This document shows positions 8,930 to 17,908 of a DNA stretch of 64,000 nt, one piece after another. Both the position numbers and the translations under genes were made by a program. A model generated the notes under the pieces. That model searched no databases. It had not been told where the DNA came from and saw only the letters and a list, made by a program, of their open reading frames with translations. Source of the stretch: an uncultured Lachnospiraceae bacterium (GTDB taxonomy: Bacteria > Bacillota > Clostridia > Lachnospirales > Lachnospiraceae); NCBI GenBank assembly GCA_947245585.1, contig CAMXPV010000003.1:52950-116949 (forward strand). Reading direction: 5' to 3'. Position 1 is the stretch's first letter. Every line of letters starts with the position of its first letter.

Positions 8930-10153
8930 TTATGCAAGAATCTTTTTAAAACTCTTCTTACCCTTCTTTACGATAAACTCTTCCGCTGCAATATCCTCTT
9001 TTGTGTAGCAAGTCTTTACATCCGTCACCTTCTCGCCCTTCACGGACACGCCGCCCTGCTCCACGGCCCTGCGCGCCTCGGAGCGGGAAGCCGCCAGTCC
9101 GCCGGAAACCAGAATGCCGAGAATATCAATACTGCCATCCCTGAAATCTTCGTCCTTTAACGTTACAGCTGGCATATTTTCCGAACTGGTTCCACCCACA
9201 AAAAGCGCTCTGGAAGCTTCTTTCGCCTTATCAGCTTCCTCCTCTCCGTGCACCAGATTCGTCAGCTCATAGGCCAGAATCTCCTTTGCCTCGTTTAACT
9301 GGCTGCCCTCCCATTTGTCCATCTCCTCAATCTGCGAAAGAGGCAGGAAAGTGAGCATACGCAGGCATTTGAGCACATCCGCATCGTCCACATTCCGCCA
9401 GTATTGATAAAACTCAAAGGGAGTCGTCTTGTTGGGATCAAGCCACACCGCACCCTTCTGTGTCTTACCCATCTTCTTACCCTCGGAGTTCATAAGCAGG
9501 GTAATCGTCATGGCATAAGCGTCTTTGGAAAGCTTTCTGCGGATCAAATCTGTACCGCCAAGCATATTGCTCCACTGATCGTCCCCGCCAAACTGCATAT
9601 TACAGCCGTATCTCTTGTACAGCTCCAGAAAATCGTAGCTCTGCATAATCATGTAATTAAATTCAAGGAAGCTTAACCCTTTTTCCATCCTCTGCTTGTA
9701 GCACTCCGCCCGCAGCATATTGTTGACAGAAAAGCACGCGCCGACCTCCCTGATAAACTCCACATAGTTTAAATCAAGCAGCCAGTCCGCATTGTTGACC
9801 ATAAGAGCCTTTCCCTCGGAAAAGTCGATAAACCGGCTCATCTGCTTCTTAAAGCACTCGCAGTTGTGATCGATCGTCTCCTTCGTCATCATGGAGCGCA
9901 TGTCCGTGCGCCCGGAAGGGTCTCCGATCATAGCCGTTCCGCCGCCGATCAGGGCAATCGGCTTATTGCCCGCCTCCTGCAGCCGTTTCATCAGACAAAG
10001 GGCCATGAAATGTCCCACATGCAGACTGTCCGCCGTAGGGTCAAACCCGATATAAAAGGTCGCCTTCCCGTTGTTGATCAGTTCGCGGATCTCCTCCGCG
10101 TTTGTGAGCTGCGCGAGAAGTCCTCTCGCCTGTAATTCTTCGTAGATTCCCAT
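8930..10153 (-). CDS. tyrS: Tyrosyl-tRNA synthetase
   Basis: 407 residues from the ATG at 10153, preceded by GGAGG at 5-6 nt; the ORF track start at 10258 runs into the T-box and is wrong. Class I motifs: [16 protein letters not shown] (HIGH-type) and [11 protein letters not shown] (KMSKS-type), plus the tyrosine-binding [12 protein letters not shown] and GGDDQWSN. The C-terminus carries an S4-like RNA-binding domain ([19 protein letters not shown]). It charges tRNA-Tyr. Expression is expected to depend on uncharged tRNA-Tyr through the leader upstream. Confidence 0.97.
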   Translation of the reverse strand: MGIYEELQARGLLAQLTNAEEIRELINNGKATFYIGFDPTADSLHVGHFMALCLMKRLQEAGNKPIALIGGGTAMIGDPSGRTDMRSMMTKETIDHNCECFKKQMSRFIDFSEGKALMVNNADWLLDLNYVEFIREVGACFSVNNMLRAECYKQRMEKGLSFLEFNYMIMQSYDFLELYKRYGCNMQFGGDDQWSNMLGGTDLIRRKLSKDAYAMTITLLMNSEGKKMGKTQKGAVWLDPNKTTPFEFYQYWRNVDDADVLKCLRMLTFLPLSQIEEMDKWEGSQLNEAKEILAYELTNLVHGEEEADKAKEASRALFVGGTSSENMPAVTLKDEDFRDGSIDILGILVSGGLAASRSEARRAVEQGGVSVKGEKVTDVKTCYTKEDIAAEEFIVKKGKKSFKKILA

Positions 10154-10540
10154 GATTTCCTCCATTCCTCTCCGCATTTCGACTCTGCTTATGCGCGCAA
10201 AGAACCCCCGTCCTGCCATCAGGACGAGGGTTAAACTCGTGTTACCACCTAATTTCACGAATGACTCGCATCATCCGCCTCACCGGGTACGGTCATAGAA
10301 TAACATTTGTTATACATTGTTACGTCCGCCTATGACGATACTCTCCTGCTATAACGTGCATTCCTCCGTCACGGCCTACTAAGAAACGTCTCCGCCCTAT
10401 TCCGCCATGAAGCTCCGAGATGTATTCATGGAAGAGTTCCCGCGCGCCTCTCATCCGCCGGCTGCTTTCTGTCCGTTTCCTGATCCACTACTTGTTCTCT
10501 TCAACGCCTGTCTTCTTTGTTTGTTGCAAAGCTTTACTGC
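10154..10540 (-). promoter_or_regulatory. Tyrosine T-box leader of tyrS
   Basis: The long leader contains the T-box core AGGTGGTAACACG (10250 to 10238 on the minus strand) followed by a terminator helix, AACCCTCGTCCT/AGGACGGGGGTT, at 10203-10232. Further up, an apical-loop-like GCGGATGAGAGGCG and the sequence GAATACATCTC occur where Stem I places them; TAC at 10424-10422 is the probable specifier codon, matching tyrosine. In this well-known mechanism uncharged tRNA-Tyr stabilises the antiterminator and allows read-through. The exact Stem I pairing was not folded by computer. Confidence 0.9.
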
Positions 10541-10545
10541 CTTAT

Positions 10546-10574
10546 AATGTATACGAATTTCCGGGCTTTGTCAA
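10546..10574 (-). promoter_or_regulatory. Promoter of the tyrS leader
   Basis: Minus strand: TTGACA (10574-10569), exactly 17 bp, TACATT (10551-10546). Transcription from here would begin just at the T-box leader. Confidence 0.75.
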
Positions 10575-10600
10575 CCTTTTTTTATTCTATGACAGGCAGT

Positions 10601-11470
10601 TTAGTTTTTCAGGAACGCAACAACACCATTGCTCTTTAAATTCAATACCACGTGGTCGGCTCTCACTTCCATAACTTCCACATCTGTCCATGCACCGTCA
10701 ATGTACTGTGCCGCCGCAATATTGGCGCCGTCTGTCACGCCGGGCATATAGAAATTGATCGTTGCCTCCGCGGCCGGGAACTGAACGTCTACCACATTCA
10801 ATACGATACCATCTTTATTTGCGCGGACAGAATCCACGAATGCAATTGACACCTTGGAGATGCTCGCTGTCATGTTGGTTACCTTGCCGTCCACGATCAG
10901 ATTGCCGCCCTGAGCAACAGGCGTTGCCTCCTCGATGCCCTGGGTATCTAACACCGCATTATTGTAATACTCGTCCGCAGATTTGCCTGCCGCCTCTGCA
11001 TCCTGCATCTGCGCCCCGTTCACGAAGCCCTGCGCTACCGCTTCTCCTTCCAGACGCACCGCTTCCCTGCTTGCCTCTTCCAGTGCCTTCCGCTCCGCCG
11101 CTTCCTTTTCCTTCGCCGCAGCAATCGCCGCTTTTTCCGCACTGCTTAAAGACTTGGAAGAACCTGAAGATGAAGAAGGCCTTGAAGCAGACCTGTATTC
11201 AGGGAAGTAACCCTCTTTCCACCTTATGCCATCAAAGGTATGCCACACATTACCATCACCCTTCCAAGTATCGCCTACTATCGGATGTTGGCCGTCCGGT
11301 GTATTGGATACAGAAGGTTCCTCCAATCCTATATAATGATGATTGTAACCAAAATCATGTATTTCTCCTGCTCCGCCTGTTCCATAACTCCCCGCTGCCA
11401 ATACAGTCATGCCAGACAGCATCAAACCCATCGCCATTAAAAATGCCAGATATTTTCTTATTTTCTTCAT
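10601..11470 (-). CDS. Secreted protein of unknown function, copy A (paralogue of 40424-41272)
   Basis: 289 residues from the ATG at 11470 (AAGGAG upstream); the 11560 start crosses the promoter. A cleavable signal peptide (1-26, ...MLSGMTVLAAG) is followed by a Trp/Gly segment (GDTWKGDGNVWHTFDGIRW), a Ser-rich spacer, an Ala/Glu helix (about 108-145), and a conserved C-terminal domain ending NGVVAFLKN. From EAVRLEG to the end it aligns with copy B almost without gaps, well over half the positions identical. No sortase motif, lipobox or membrane helix was found, so it is probably released or wall-associated non-covalently. No named family was recognised. Its promoter candidate contains a G9 tract. 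Confidence 0.8.
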   Translation of the reverse strand: MKKIRKYLAFLMAMGLMLSGMTVLAAGSYGTGGAGEIHDFGYNHHYIGLEEPSVSNTPDGQHPIVGDTWKGDGNVWHTFDGIRWKEGYFPEYRSASRPSSSSGSSKSLSSAEKAAIAAAKEKEAAERKALEEASREAVRLEGEAVAQGFVNGAQMQDAEAAGKSADEYYNNAVLDTQGIEEATPVAQGGNLIVDGKVTNMTASISKVSIAFVDSVRANKDGIVLNVVDVQFPAAEATINFYMPGVTDGANIAAAQYIDGAWTDVEVMEVRADHVVLNLKSNGVVAFLKN

Positions 11471-11516
11471 GTGTTTGTCTCTCCTTCTCTTCATAAAATG
11501 TATGTTTGACTCATTC

Positions 11517-11547
11517 ATTATACCCCCCCCCGGTAAAAAAATGGCAA
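11517..11547 (-). promoter_or_regulatory. Promoter candidate with a G9 tract in the spacer (copy A)
   Basis: Minus strand: TTGCCA (11547-11542), a 19-bp spacer ending ACC-GGGGGGGGG, then a perfect TATAAT (11522-11517), 47 nt before the ATG. The same CC-G9-TATA string recurs upstream of copy B. A 19-bp spacer is 2 bp longer than the optimum, so strength could depend on G-tract length. Confidence 0.65.
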
Positions 11548-11573
11548 GCGCTTTTTTCAATTTTTATAAAAAA

Positions 11574-11601
11574 AGAGGCCCCTCTCCATGAGGCAGCCCC
11601 T
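11574..11601 (-). terminator. Terminator after the XRE regulator gene
   Basis: On the minus strand AGGGGC..CCTC/GAGG..GCCTCT forms a hairpin with one G.U pair and a small bulge, followed by seven T residues. It insulates copy A's promoter from the regulator gene. Confidence 0.65.
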
Positions 11602-11659
11602 AAAATTTAGACTTTATTCACGAAACAGTTTCGGCTGCGACGCGGCCTTCCTGCTCCTC

Positions 11660-12064
11660 TTATTCCTTTTCTTTTTTGGCAAAGGCTGTCATGGCAAGAC
11701 AGGACAAGCCTATTCCAAGCATTCCAAATCCGGAATTTACATCCAATTCTTTCAAAACGGAAAGAACAACTACACCGACACCCATAGCAAGCGCAACTGC
11801 CTTCATAATCATGTGAATCATCGGCGTGATATCTTTCTTTCCACCATCCAAAGACGCGGCCTTAACCTGCATCAACTCATCCACACTGATTCCAAACACT
11901 TCTGCAAGCTTCGGAATGGTATTCACGTCCGGACAGGAGAGATCTCTTTCCCACTTGGAAACCGCCTTATCAGTTACACCCATTTTTTCAGCCAATTCCA
12001 ACTGTGTCAGTCCTTGTTCTTTCCTTAATGATGCAATCATTATGCCAAGAGTTTTCTTTTCCAT
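11660..12064 (-). CDS. XRE-family regulator with C-terminal membrane segments
   Basis: 134 residues from the ATG at 12064 (GAAAGGAG upstream). Residues 4-60 are a helix-turn-helix of the Cro/XRE type: LGIMIASLRKEQGLTQLELAEKMGVTDKAVSKWE. After a short linker come two hydrophobic stretches (about 79-100 and 108-126), so the protein is probably anchored in the membrane with its DNA-binding head in the cytoplasm. A terminator separates it from copy A of the secreted protein. Whether it controls that neighbour is unknown; the adjacency makes it a reasonable suspect. Confidence 0.85.
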   Translation of the reverse strand: MEKKTLGIMIASLRKEQGLTQLELAEKMGVTDKAVSKWERDLSCPDVNTIPKLAEVFGISVDELMQVKAASLDGGKKDITPMIHMIMKAVALAMGVGVVVLSVLKELDVNSGFGMLGIGLSCLAMTAFAKKEKE

Positions 12065-12181
12065 TGCTTCTTGACTCCTTTCATTTTTAATGACCACATC
12101 GTAACATTTCCTTCCCGATTCACTCAACCGACCGCCAGTTTAGTCCGGTAGACCTATGGTTTAGCTGTATTGAAACCAATC

Positions 12182-12613
12182 TTAATGCAGTCCCAGATCC
12201 TCCCCCGAAATCATGGCGATCCCGTTCTTGGTAAGAATCTCCGCAAGGCCGTCCGTGTCCGCCACGCGGAAGATCATGCAGGCCTGCCCGTCCTTCTGCC
12301 CAAAAACAGAATACATGTACTCCACGTCGATTTCCGCTGCGGAAATCACACCGAGCACCTTGCTCAAACCGCCGGGCGTATCAGGAACCGCCACGCCCAC
12401 AACAGGGGTCATGGTCAGGATAAAGCCCTGCTCCAACAAAATGGCGGAAGCTTTCGACGCATCGTCCACAATCAGACGCAGTACGCCGTAATCCGCTGTC
12501 TCCGCGATATTGATCGCCCGCATGTTCACATGGTTTTCCGAAAGAATCCCTGTGATGTCCGCAAGCTGTCCCGCCTTATTTTCCAAAAATACAGATATCT
12601 GAGGTATGGTCAT
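12182..12613 (-). CDS. Double ACT-domain protein
   Basis: 143 residues forming two ACT folds (about 4-68 and 71-140), starting PQISVFLENKAGQLADITGILSE. ACT domains bind amino acids; stand-alone pairs like this are commonly encoded next to phenylacetate-CoA ligases in anaerobes. It is the last gene of the seven-gene arylacetate operon, 28 nt after paaK. A role as a sensor of aromatic amino acids, acting on the pathway enzymes, is an inference from context. It has no catalytic or DNA-binding domain. Confidence 0.9.
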   Translation of the reverse strand: MTIPQISVFLENKAGQLADITGILSENHVNMRAINIAETADYGVLRLIVDDASKASAILLEQGFILTMTPVVGVAVPDTPGGLSKVLGVISAAEIDVEYMYSVFGQKDGQACMIFRVADTDGLAEILTKNGIAMISGEDLGLH

Positions 12614-12641
12614 ATGTTATCTCCTCTCTGACTTTCCAGTC

Positions 12642-13940
12642 CTAAATCTTCCGGTTATCAATGACGCGCACTGCCTTGCCTTCACTTCGCGTAATGGACT
12701 TAGGCGCCACCAGACGTACCTTCGCATAAATACCGAGCATCGCCTTGAGGGCGGATACCAATCCCTTCTCCATCTCCGTGATCTTACCCAGATTATCGGA
12801 GAAGTTTTCAGGTGTCATCTCCACCTTTACCTCAATGGTGTCGGAGTTGTTGACGCGGTCAACAATGATCTGGTAATTCGCCTGATATCCCTGCTCCAAA
12901 AGCACCGTCTCAATCTGGGACGGGAATACGTTGACACCCTTGACAATGAGCATATCGTCGCTTCTGCCCATGGGCTTACTCATCTTCACATGAGTCCGGC
13001 CACAGGAACACTGCTTTCTGGTCAGCACACAGATATCTCTGGTACGATAACGCAGAAGCGGGAATGCCTCCTTCGTGATCGAGGTAAATACCAACTCGCC
13101 CTTGCTGCCTTCCGGAAGAACCTCCCTCGTATCCGGATCAATGATCTCCGCGATAAAATGATCCTCATTGATGTGCATGCCGGTCTGCTCGCTGCACTCA
13201 AAGGCAACGCCGGGGCCGCTAGTCTCTGTAAGACCATAGATATCGTAAGCCTTGATCCCCAGTTTATTCTGGATATCCTGACGCATCTCCTCGCTCCATG
13301 CCTCCGCGCCGAAGATACCCGCTTTTAACTTAATCTTATCCCGCAGGCCGCGCTCGTGGATGCTCTCCGCCAAAAACGCGGCGTAGGAAGGTGTACAGCA
13401 GAGAATTGTCGCCTCCAGATCCACCATAAACTGCAGCTGTCTGTCCGTATTGCCGGAAGACATCGGCAGCGTCAGGCAGCCTACTTTATGGCTGCCGCCG
13501 TTTAAACCAGGGCCGCCCGTAAAGAGTCCGTAACCGTAGCAGACATGACAGACATCGCCGCTAGTGCCGCCTGCTGCTGTGATCGCGCGGGCACAGCAGT
13601 CCTCCCACAAATCTATGTCATGCTGCGTATAGAAAGCAACCACTCTGCGCCCCGTGGTGCCGGATGTGGACTGAATCCGCACGCAGTCCTTCAGGGGTTT
13701 TGCCAAAAGACCGTAAGGATACGCCTCCCGCAGATCGTCCTTTGTCAAAAAAGGCAGCTTATGTAAGTCTTCCACGCCCTGGATATCCTCCGGCGTAACC
13801 CCTTTCTCCTCCATCTTTTTGCGGTAGTAAGGCACATCGTCCCACACATGACGCACCTGTTTCACCAACCGCTCATTCTGCCATGCGAGAATCTGCTCCC
13901 TGTCCGCCGTCTCAATTTCTTTCTGGTAATACCGTTCCAT
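12642..13940 (-). CDS. paaK: Phenylacetate-CoA ligase
   Basis: 432 residues, the normal size for PaaK. The ATP-binding loop is STSGTTGRRVV, the adenylate motif YGLTETSGPGVAFEC, and the C-terminal domain carries GRSDDMLIVKGVNVFPSQIE. PaaK forms phenylacetyl-CoA (or other arylacetyl-CoA) from the free acid, ATP and CoA. It lies just after iorB. With IorAB it could link free arylacetates to aryl-pyruvates in either direction. Confidence 0.94.
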   Translation of the reverse strand: MERYYQKEIETADREQILAWQNERLVKQVRHVWDDVPYYRKKMEEKGVTPEDIQGVEDLHKLPFLTKDDLREAYPYGLLAKPLKDCVRIQSTSGTTGRRVVAFYTQHDIDLWEDCCARAITAAGGTSGDVCHVCYGYGLFTGGPGLNGGSHKVGCLTLPMSSGNTDRQLQFMVDLEATILCCTPSYAAFLAESIHERGLRDKIKLKAGIFGAEAWSEEMRQDIQNKLGIKAYDIYGLTETSGPGVAFECSEQTGMHINEDHFIAEIIDPDTREVLPEGSKGELVFTSITKEAFPLLRYRTRDICVLTRKQCSCGRTHVKMSKPMGRSDDMLIVKGVNVFPSQIETVLLEQGYQANYQIIVDRVNNSDTIEVKVEMTPENFSDNLGKITEMEKGLVSALKAMLGIYAKVRLVAPKSITRSEGKAVRVIDNRKI

Positions 13941-13978
13941 AAGTTTATTCTCCTTCTCGTTTCCTGTCCTAATACGCT

Positions 13979-14551
13979 TTACGCACTGCGCCCGGCTTCA
14001 AACGCCTTTTTATTCATCTCCAAAAATTTGGGCGGCACGCTGTGCTCAATCGCATCCATCCACTCCTCGTCCGTAAAATCGAAATGCTTAGCCAATCTCC
14101 CCATCAACACCAGATTGACCGCCTTGCTGCTTCCCGCTTCCTCCGCCAAGGAAAGCGCATCAAAGGCATCCACCTTGACATCCAGGGACGAAAGCTTCTG
14201 AACCAAGTTCTCCGGATACGCCGCCGCGCCGGCAATCACCGGCATCGGGTTGATCTGTTGGCTGTTCACAATCATTCTGCCGCCCGGCTTTATGTACTCC
14301 GTATAGCGGGCTGCCTCCAACAGTTCAAAAGAAAGAATGCAGTCCGCCTGTCCCTTGTCTATGATGGGAGAACAGACCCTGTCTCCATAGCGCACATAGG
14401 TGACAACGCTTCCGCCTCGCTGGCTCATGCCGTGCACCTCACTCACCTTCACATCAAAGCCCTTTGTGAGAAGCAGCCGCCCCAAAAGTTTGCTCGCAAG
14501 CAGAGTCCCCTGTCCGCCCACGCCCACAATCATGATATTCTTTGTTTCCAT
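13979..14551 (-). CDS. iorB: Indolepyruvate:ferredoxin oxidoreductase, beta subunit
   Basis: 190 residues. The ATG at 14551 lies one base after the iorA stop codon, with AAGGGGGA upstream, so translation is probably coupled. Motifs VGVGGQGTLLASKLLGRLL and VSEVHGMSQRGGSVVTYVRYG are those of the gamma-type domain of 2-oxoacid:ferredoxin oxidoreductases. The subunit pairs with IorA. The ORF track start at 14611 overlaps iorA and is not supported. Confidence 0.95.
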   Translation of the reverse strand: METKNIMIVGVGGQGTLLASKLLGRLLLTKGFDVKVSEVHGMSQRGGSVVTYVRYGDRVCSPIIDKGQADCILSFELLEAARYTEYIKPGGRMIVNSQQINPMPVIAGAAAYPENLVQKLSSLDVKVDAFDALSLAEEAGSSKAVNLVLMGRLAKHFDFTDEEWMDAIEHSVPPKFLEMNKKAFEAGRSA

Positions 14552-14552
14552 C

Positions 14553-16307
14553 TTATCGTCCCCCTTCCGCGCCGAGTGCCCCGAATTTGCAAAGCTGCTC
14601 GCAAACGCCACAGCCCACGCAGAGGGTCTCGTCGATCACCGCCTTGCCATCCACCATGCTGATGGCGGGACAACCAATGTTCATACATGCCTTACAGCCC
14701 TTGCACTTTTCCGGATCGGAACAGATGGGGCCGGCGTGTTTCACATATTTTAACAGCGCGCAGGGCCGGCGGGAAATAATAACGGAAGGCTCCTTTACCG
14801 AAAGCTCCTCCTGAATCGCGCTCTGGCAAGCCTCCATATCATAGGGATCTACCACTCGCACCCTCCTGATGCCTACGGCGTGGCACAAGCTCTCCAGATC
14901 AATCTTGGTACAGGGATCGCCCTTCAAGTTATAGCCCGTGGTGGGATTCTGTTGATGGCCCGTCATACCCGTGATGGAGTTATCCAGTATAATCACAGTG
15001 GAGTTGGACTCATTGTAAGCAATGTTAATCAGTCCTGTAACGCCGGAATGAATAAAAGTGGAGTCACCGATCACCGCCACCGTCCTTCCTGCGCTCTCCT
15101 CATCTCCCGCCTTGATGAAACCGTGCAGTCCGGAGACGGACGCACCCATACATACGGTAGTGTCGATCGCATTTAAGGGGGCAACCGCGCCCAATGTATA
15201 ACACCCGATATCACCAAGTACGGTTAAATTCAATTTCTTAAGCACATAGAAGAGGCTCCTGTGTGGACATCCCGCACACATCACGGGCGGTCTTGCCGGA
15301 ATCTCCTCTCCGAGCAGCGCGCCTGTCTGTACGCTGCCCCCAAGCTTCTCCTTCACCACATTCTGACTCAGCTCACCGATCTCGGTAAACAGCTCTTTCC
15401 CGGTCACGGCAAGGCCCAGATTCCTGCAATGGGTCTCAATGAAACTGTCCAGTTCCTCCACCACTACCAACCTGTCAACGGAAGCGGCAAAGTCCTTGAT
15501 CTTTGTCTCCGGCATGGGCCAGATCATGCCCAATTTCAGGACGGGGTATGTATCCCCAAAGGCCTCTTTCACATACTGGTAACAGGTGGAAGACGTGATA
15601 ATACCAACGGAAGTGTCCTGCCCCTGTTCAATCCGGTTGATTTCTGTCTTCTCAGCCCATGCAGCGAGCGCTCTCGTGCGTTCCTCCACAACCGGATGTT
15701 TTTTCTTTGCGTACGCCGGCATCATAATATATTTTGCGGGATTCTTTTCGTACTTCCTCTGTTCCGGCACTACCCGCTCCGCTGTCTCCACCACGCTCTG
15801 GGAATGGCTGACGCGGGTGCACATCTTGATCAGTACCGCCGTATCAAACTTCTCGGAAAGCCCATAGGCAAGTTTGGCAAAAGCAAGCGCCTCCGCGGAA
15901 TCGGAAGGCTCCAACATGGGAATCTTAGCCGCCTGCGCATAATGGCGGGAATCCTGCTCATTCTGGGAGCTGTGCATCCCGGCATCATCGGCCACACCTA
16001 TGATTAATCCGGCGTTCACGCCCGTATAAGAAATTGTAAAAAGGGGATCGGCCGCCACATTTAATCCAACATGCTTCATGGCGCAAAAGCTCCGTTTCCC
16101 GCGCACAGAAGCACCAAACGCCGCTTCCAGGGCTACTTTCTCATTGGGTGCCCACTCCGCATAAACCTCGTCATACTTCGCCACGCACTCGGTAATCTCC
16201 GTGCTGGGCGTTCCCGGATAACTGGACACAAAGCTGCAGCCCGCCTCATAAAGTCCCCTGGCAACCGCCTCGTTGCCAAGCATCAGTGTTTTCATAAAGA
16301 TATCCAT
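14553..16307 (-). CDS. iorA: Indolepyruvate:ferredoxin oxidoreductase, alpha subunit
   Basis: 584 residues. The N-terminal pyrimidine-binding domain begins LMLGNEAVARGLYEAGCSFVSSYPGTPSTEI. The thiamine diphosphate domain has CAGCPHRS and GDIGCYTLG with GDSTFIHSG. The C-terminus carries two 4Fe-4S motifs, CKGCKACMNIGCP and CVGCGVCEQLCKFGA. The enzyme interconverts indole-, phenyl- or hydroxyphenylpyruvate and the arylacetyl-CoA with reduced or oxidised ferredoxin. It is oxygen sensitive, fitting an anaerobe. Confidence 0.96.
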   Translation of the reverse strand: MDIFMKTLMLGNEAVARGLYEAGCSFVSSYPGTPSTEITECVAKYDEVYAEWAPNEKVALEAAFGASVRGKRSFCAMKHVGLNVAADPLFTISYTGVNAGLIIGVADDAGMHSSQNEQDSRHYAQAAKIPMLEPSDSAEALAFAKLAYGLSEKFDTAVLIKMCTRVSHSQSVVETAERVVPEQRKYEKNPAKYIMMPAYAKKKHPVVEERTRALAAWAEKTEINRIEQGQDTSVGIITSSTCYQYVKEAFGDTYPVLKLGMIWPMPETKIKDFAASVDRLVVVEELDSFIETHCRNLGLAVTGKELFTEIGELSQNVVKEKLGGSVQTGALLGEEIPARPPVMCAGCPHRSLFYVLKKLNLTVLGDIGCYTLGAVAPLNAIDTTVCMGASVSGLHGFIKAGDEESAGRTVAVIGDSTFIHSGVTGLINIAYNESNSTVIILDNSITGMTGHQQNPTTGYNLKGDPCTKIDLESLCHAVGIRRVRVVDPYDMEACQSAIQEELSVKEPSVIISRRPCALLKYVKHAGPICSDPEKCKGCKACMNIGCPAISMVDGKAVIDETLCVGCGVCEQLCKFGALGAEGGR

Positions 16308-16319
16308 TCCTTTCTTTTG

Positions 16320-17870
16320 TTAATTTTCATCGCCGATGGAATCTTTTACGGAAACCGTTACCTTCCTATCGTAACAGGAGAACACCTCCTCCAGTTTCTT
16401 CTCCCCGGGCGCTTTAGTCACCACGCTCACCACAGGCACAATCACAAGTCCCGCCAACATACAGAATGCGCCGGCATTGATCGGGGACTGCAAATAAGCC
16501 GGAAATGACGGGCGAACAAATATATTGGCAAGCATCACGATCGTGGAGAAAAGAAAGCTCACCCAACAGGCCGCCTTCGTAGTCCGTTTCCAATACAAAC
16601 CATAGAGAAACGGCGCTAGAAATGCGCCTGCAAGCGCGCCCCAACTCACACCCATGAGCTGCGCGATAAAAGTAACATTGGAGCGGTACTGGATCAACGC
16701 CAGAATCACGGAAATCAAGATAAACACTACCAGAAGGCCCCGCATCCATTTCACCTGTTTCTTCTCATCCATCTCTTTTATTATATTACCTTTAATGAAA
16801 TCCAACGTCAAGGTGGAGCTGGATGCCAATACCAGGGAGGACAGGGTGGACATAGACGCGGAAAGCACCAGAATTACCACCACTGCAATCAAAATCGTAG
16901 GCAGGCCGCTTAACATGGTGGGCACCACCGAATCATACCCGTTCGCCGCAATGTCAATCTTATCACTGAAAAGTCTCCCGAAACCGCCTAAGAAATAGCA
17001 GCCGCCTGCCACCACAAGAGCAAAAAAGGTAGAAATAATCATTCCCTTATTGATGGCGCTCTCACTCTTGATGGCGTAAAATTTCTGCACCATCTGCGGC
17101 AGTCCCCAGGTCCCCAAACTGGTCAGAATCACCACGCCCAACAGTCCCGCAGGGTCGGGTCCAAAGAAGGAATTAAACACACCGGGGGCCGCAGAGACCG
17201 TCTCGTCACTCACCGCTGACAACTTATCAAGCGCGGCGAGAAATCCGCCTTGACTGTGCAGTACCGCAAAAATAACAGCCACTATTCCAAAAATCATGAT
17301 AATACCCTGAATAAAATCATTGATGGCAGTCGCCATGTAACCGCCCGCTATGACATAAATTCCTGTAAGCACAGCCATAACCACCACACACACGCTGTAA
17401 TCAATGTCAAAGGCCATGCCGAACAGACGGCTCAATCCATTGTATAAGCTGGCCGTGTAAGGGATCAGAAAGATAAAGATAATCGCCGAAGCCGCAAGTT
17501 TTAAGGGCTTGCTCTCAAACCGCTTGCCAAAAAACTCCGGCATGGTGGCGCTGTCTAAATGCTGCGTCATAATACGGGTGCGCCGCCCCAGCACCGCCCA
17601 CGCAAGAAGGGAGCCGATAAAGGCGTTTCCCAACCCGGCCCAGGTAGCCGCGATCCCATATTTCCATCCGAACTGCCCCGCATACCCCACGAATACCACC
17701 GCTGAAAAATAACTGGTTCCATAGGCGAAGGCGGTAAGCCACGGGCCAACACTCCTGCCGCCCAATACAAATCCGTTCACATCCGTGGCGTGTTTTCGGC
17801 AGTAAAGCCCGATTCCAATCATAACGCCGAAAAAAATAACAAGCATAATTACTTTAATAAACAGGTCCAT
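16320..17870 (-). CDS. Sodium:solute symporter family permease
   Basis: 516 residues with about 13 hydrophobic segments. The family shows in GGRSVGPWLTAFAYGTSYFSAVVFVGYAGQFGW near the N-terminus and in the later GGYMATAINDFIQGIIM stretch. SSS permeases use the Na+ gradient to import sugars, amino acids, pantothenate or organic acids. Substrate cannot be read from sequence. Its place between an acyl-CoA ligase gene and iorA suggests import of an aromatic acid or similar carboxylate; this is inference. Confidence 0.9.
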   Translation of the reverse strand: MDLFIKVIMLVIFFGVMIGIGLYCRKHATDVNGFVLGGRSVGPWLTAFAYGTSYFSAVVFVGYAGQFGWKYGIAATWAGLGNAFIGSLLAWAVLGRRTRIMTQHLDSATMPEFFGKRFESKPLKLAASAIIFIFLIPYTASLYNGLSRLFGMAFDIDYSVCVVVMAVLTGIYVIAGGYMATAINDFIQGIIMIFGIVAVIFAVLHSQGGFLAALDKLSAVSDETVSAAPGVFNSFFGPDPAGLLGVVILTSLGTWGLPQMVQKFYAIKSESAINKGMIISTFFALVVAGGCYFLGGFGRLFSDKIDIAANGYDSVVPTMLSGLPTILIAVVVILVLSASMSTLSSLVLASSSTLTLDFIKGNIIKEMDEKKQVKWMRGLLVVFILISVILALIQYRSNVTFIAQLMGVSWGALAGAFLAPFLYGLYWKRTTKAACWVSFLFSTIVMLANIFVRPSFPAYLQSPINAGAFCMLAGLVIVPVVSVVTKAPGEKKLEEVFSCYDRKVTVSVKDSIGDEN

Positions 17871-17908
17871 TTTGCTCTCTTCCTCAACTTTCCATCCAAA
17901 CTGTGTAT

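Noticed and set aside
10762-11496. Plus-strand ORF of 244 codons
   Set aside because: It lies opposite copy A of the secreted protein; composition (Pro/Leu/Cys/Ser-rich) and lack of ribosome site mark it as a shadow ORF.
15261-16007. Plus-strand ORF of 248 codons
   Set aside because: Antisense to iorA, which has complete domain motifs; His/Arg-rich shadow translation.
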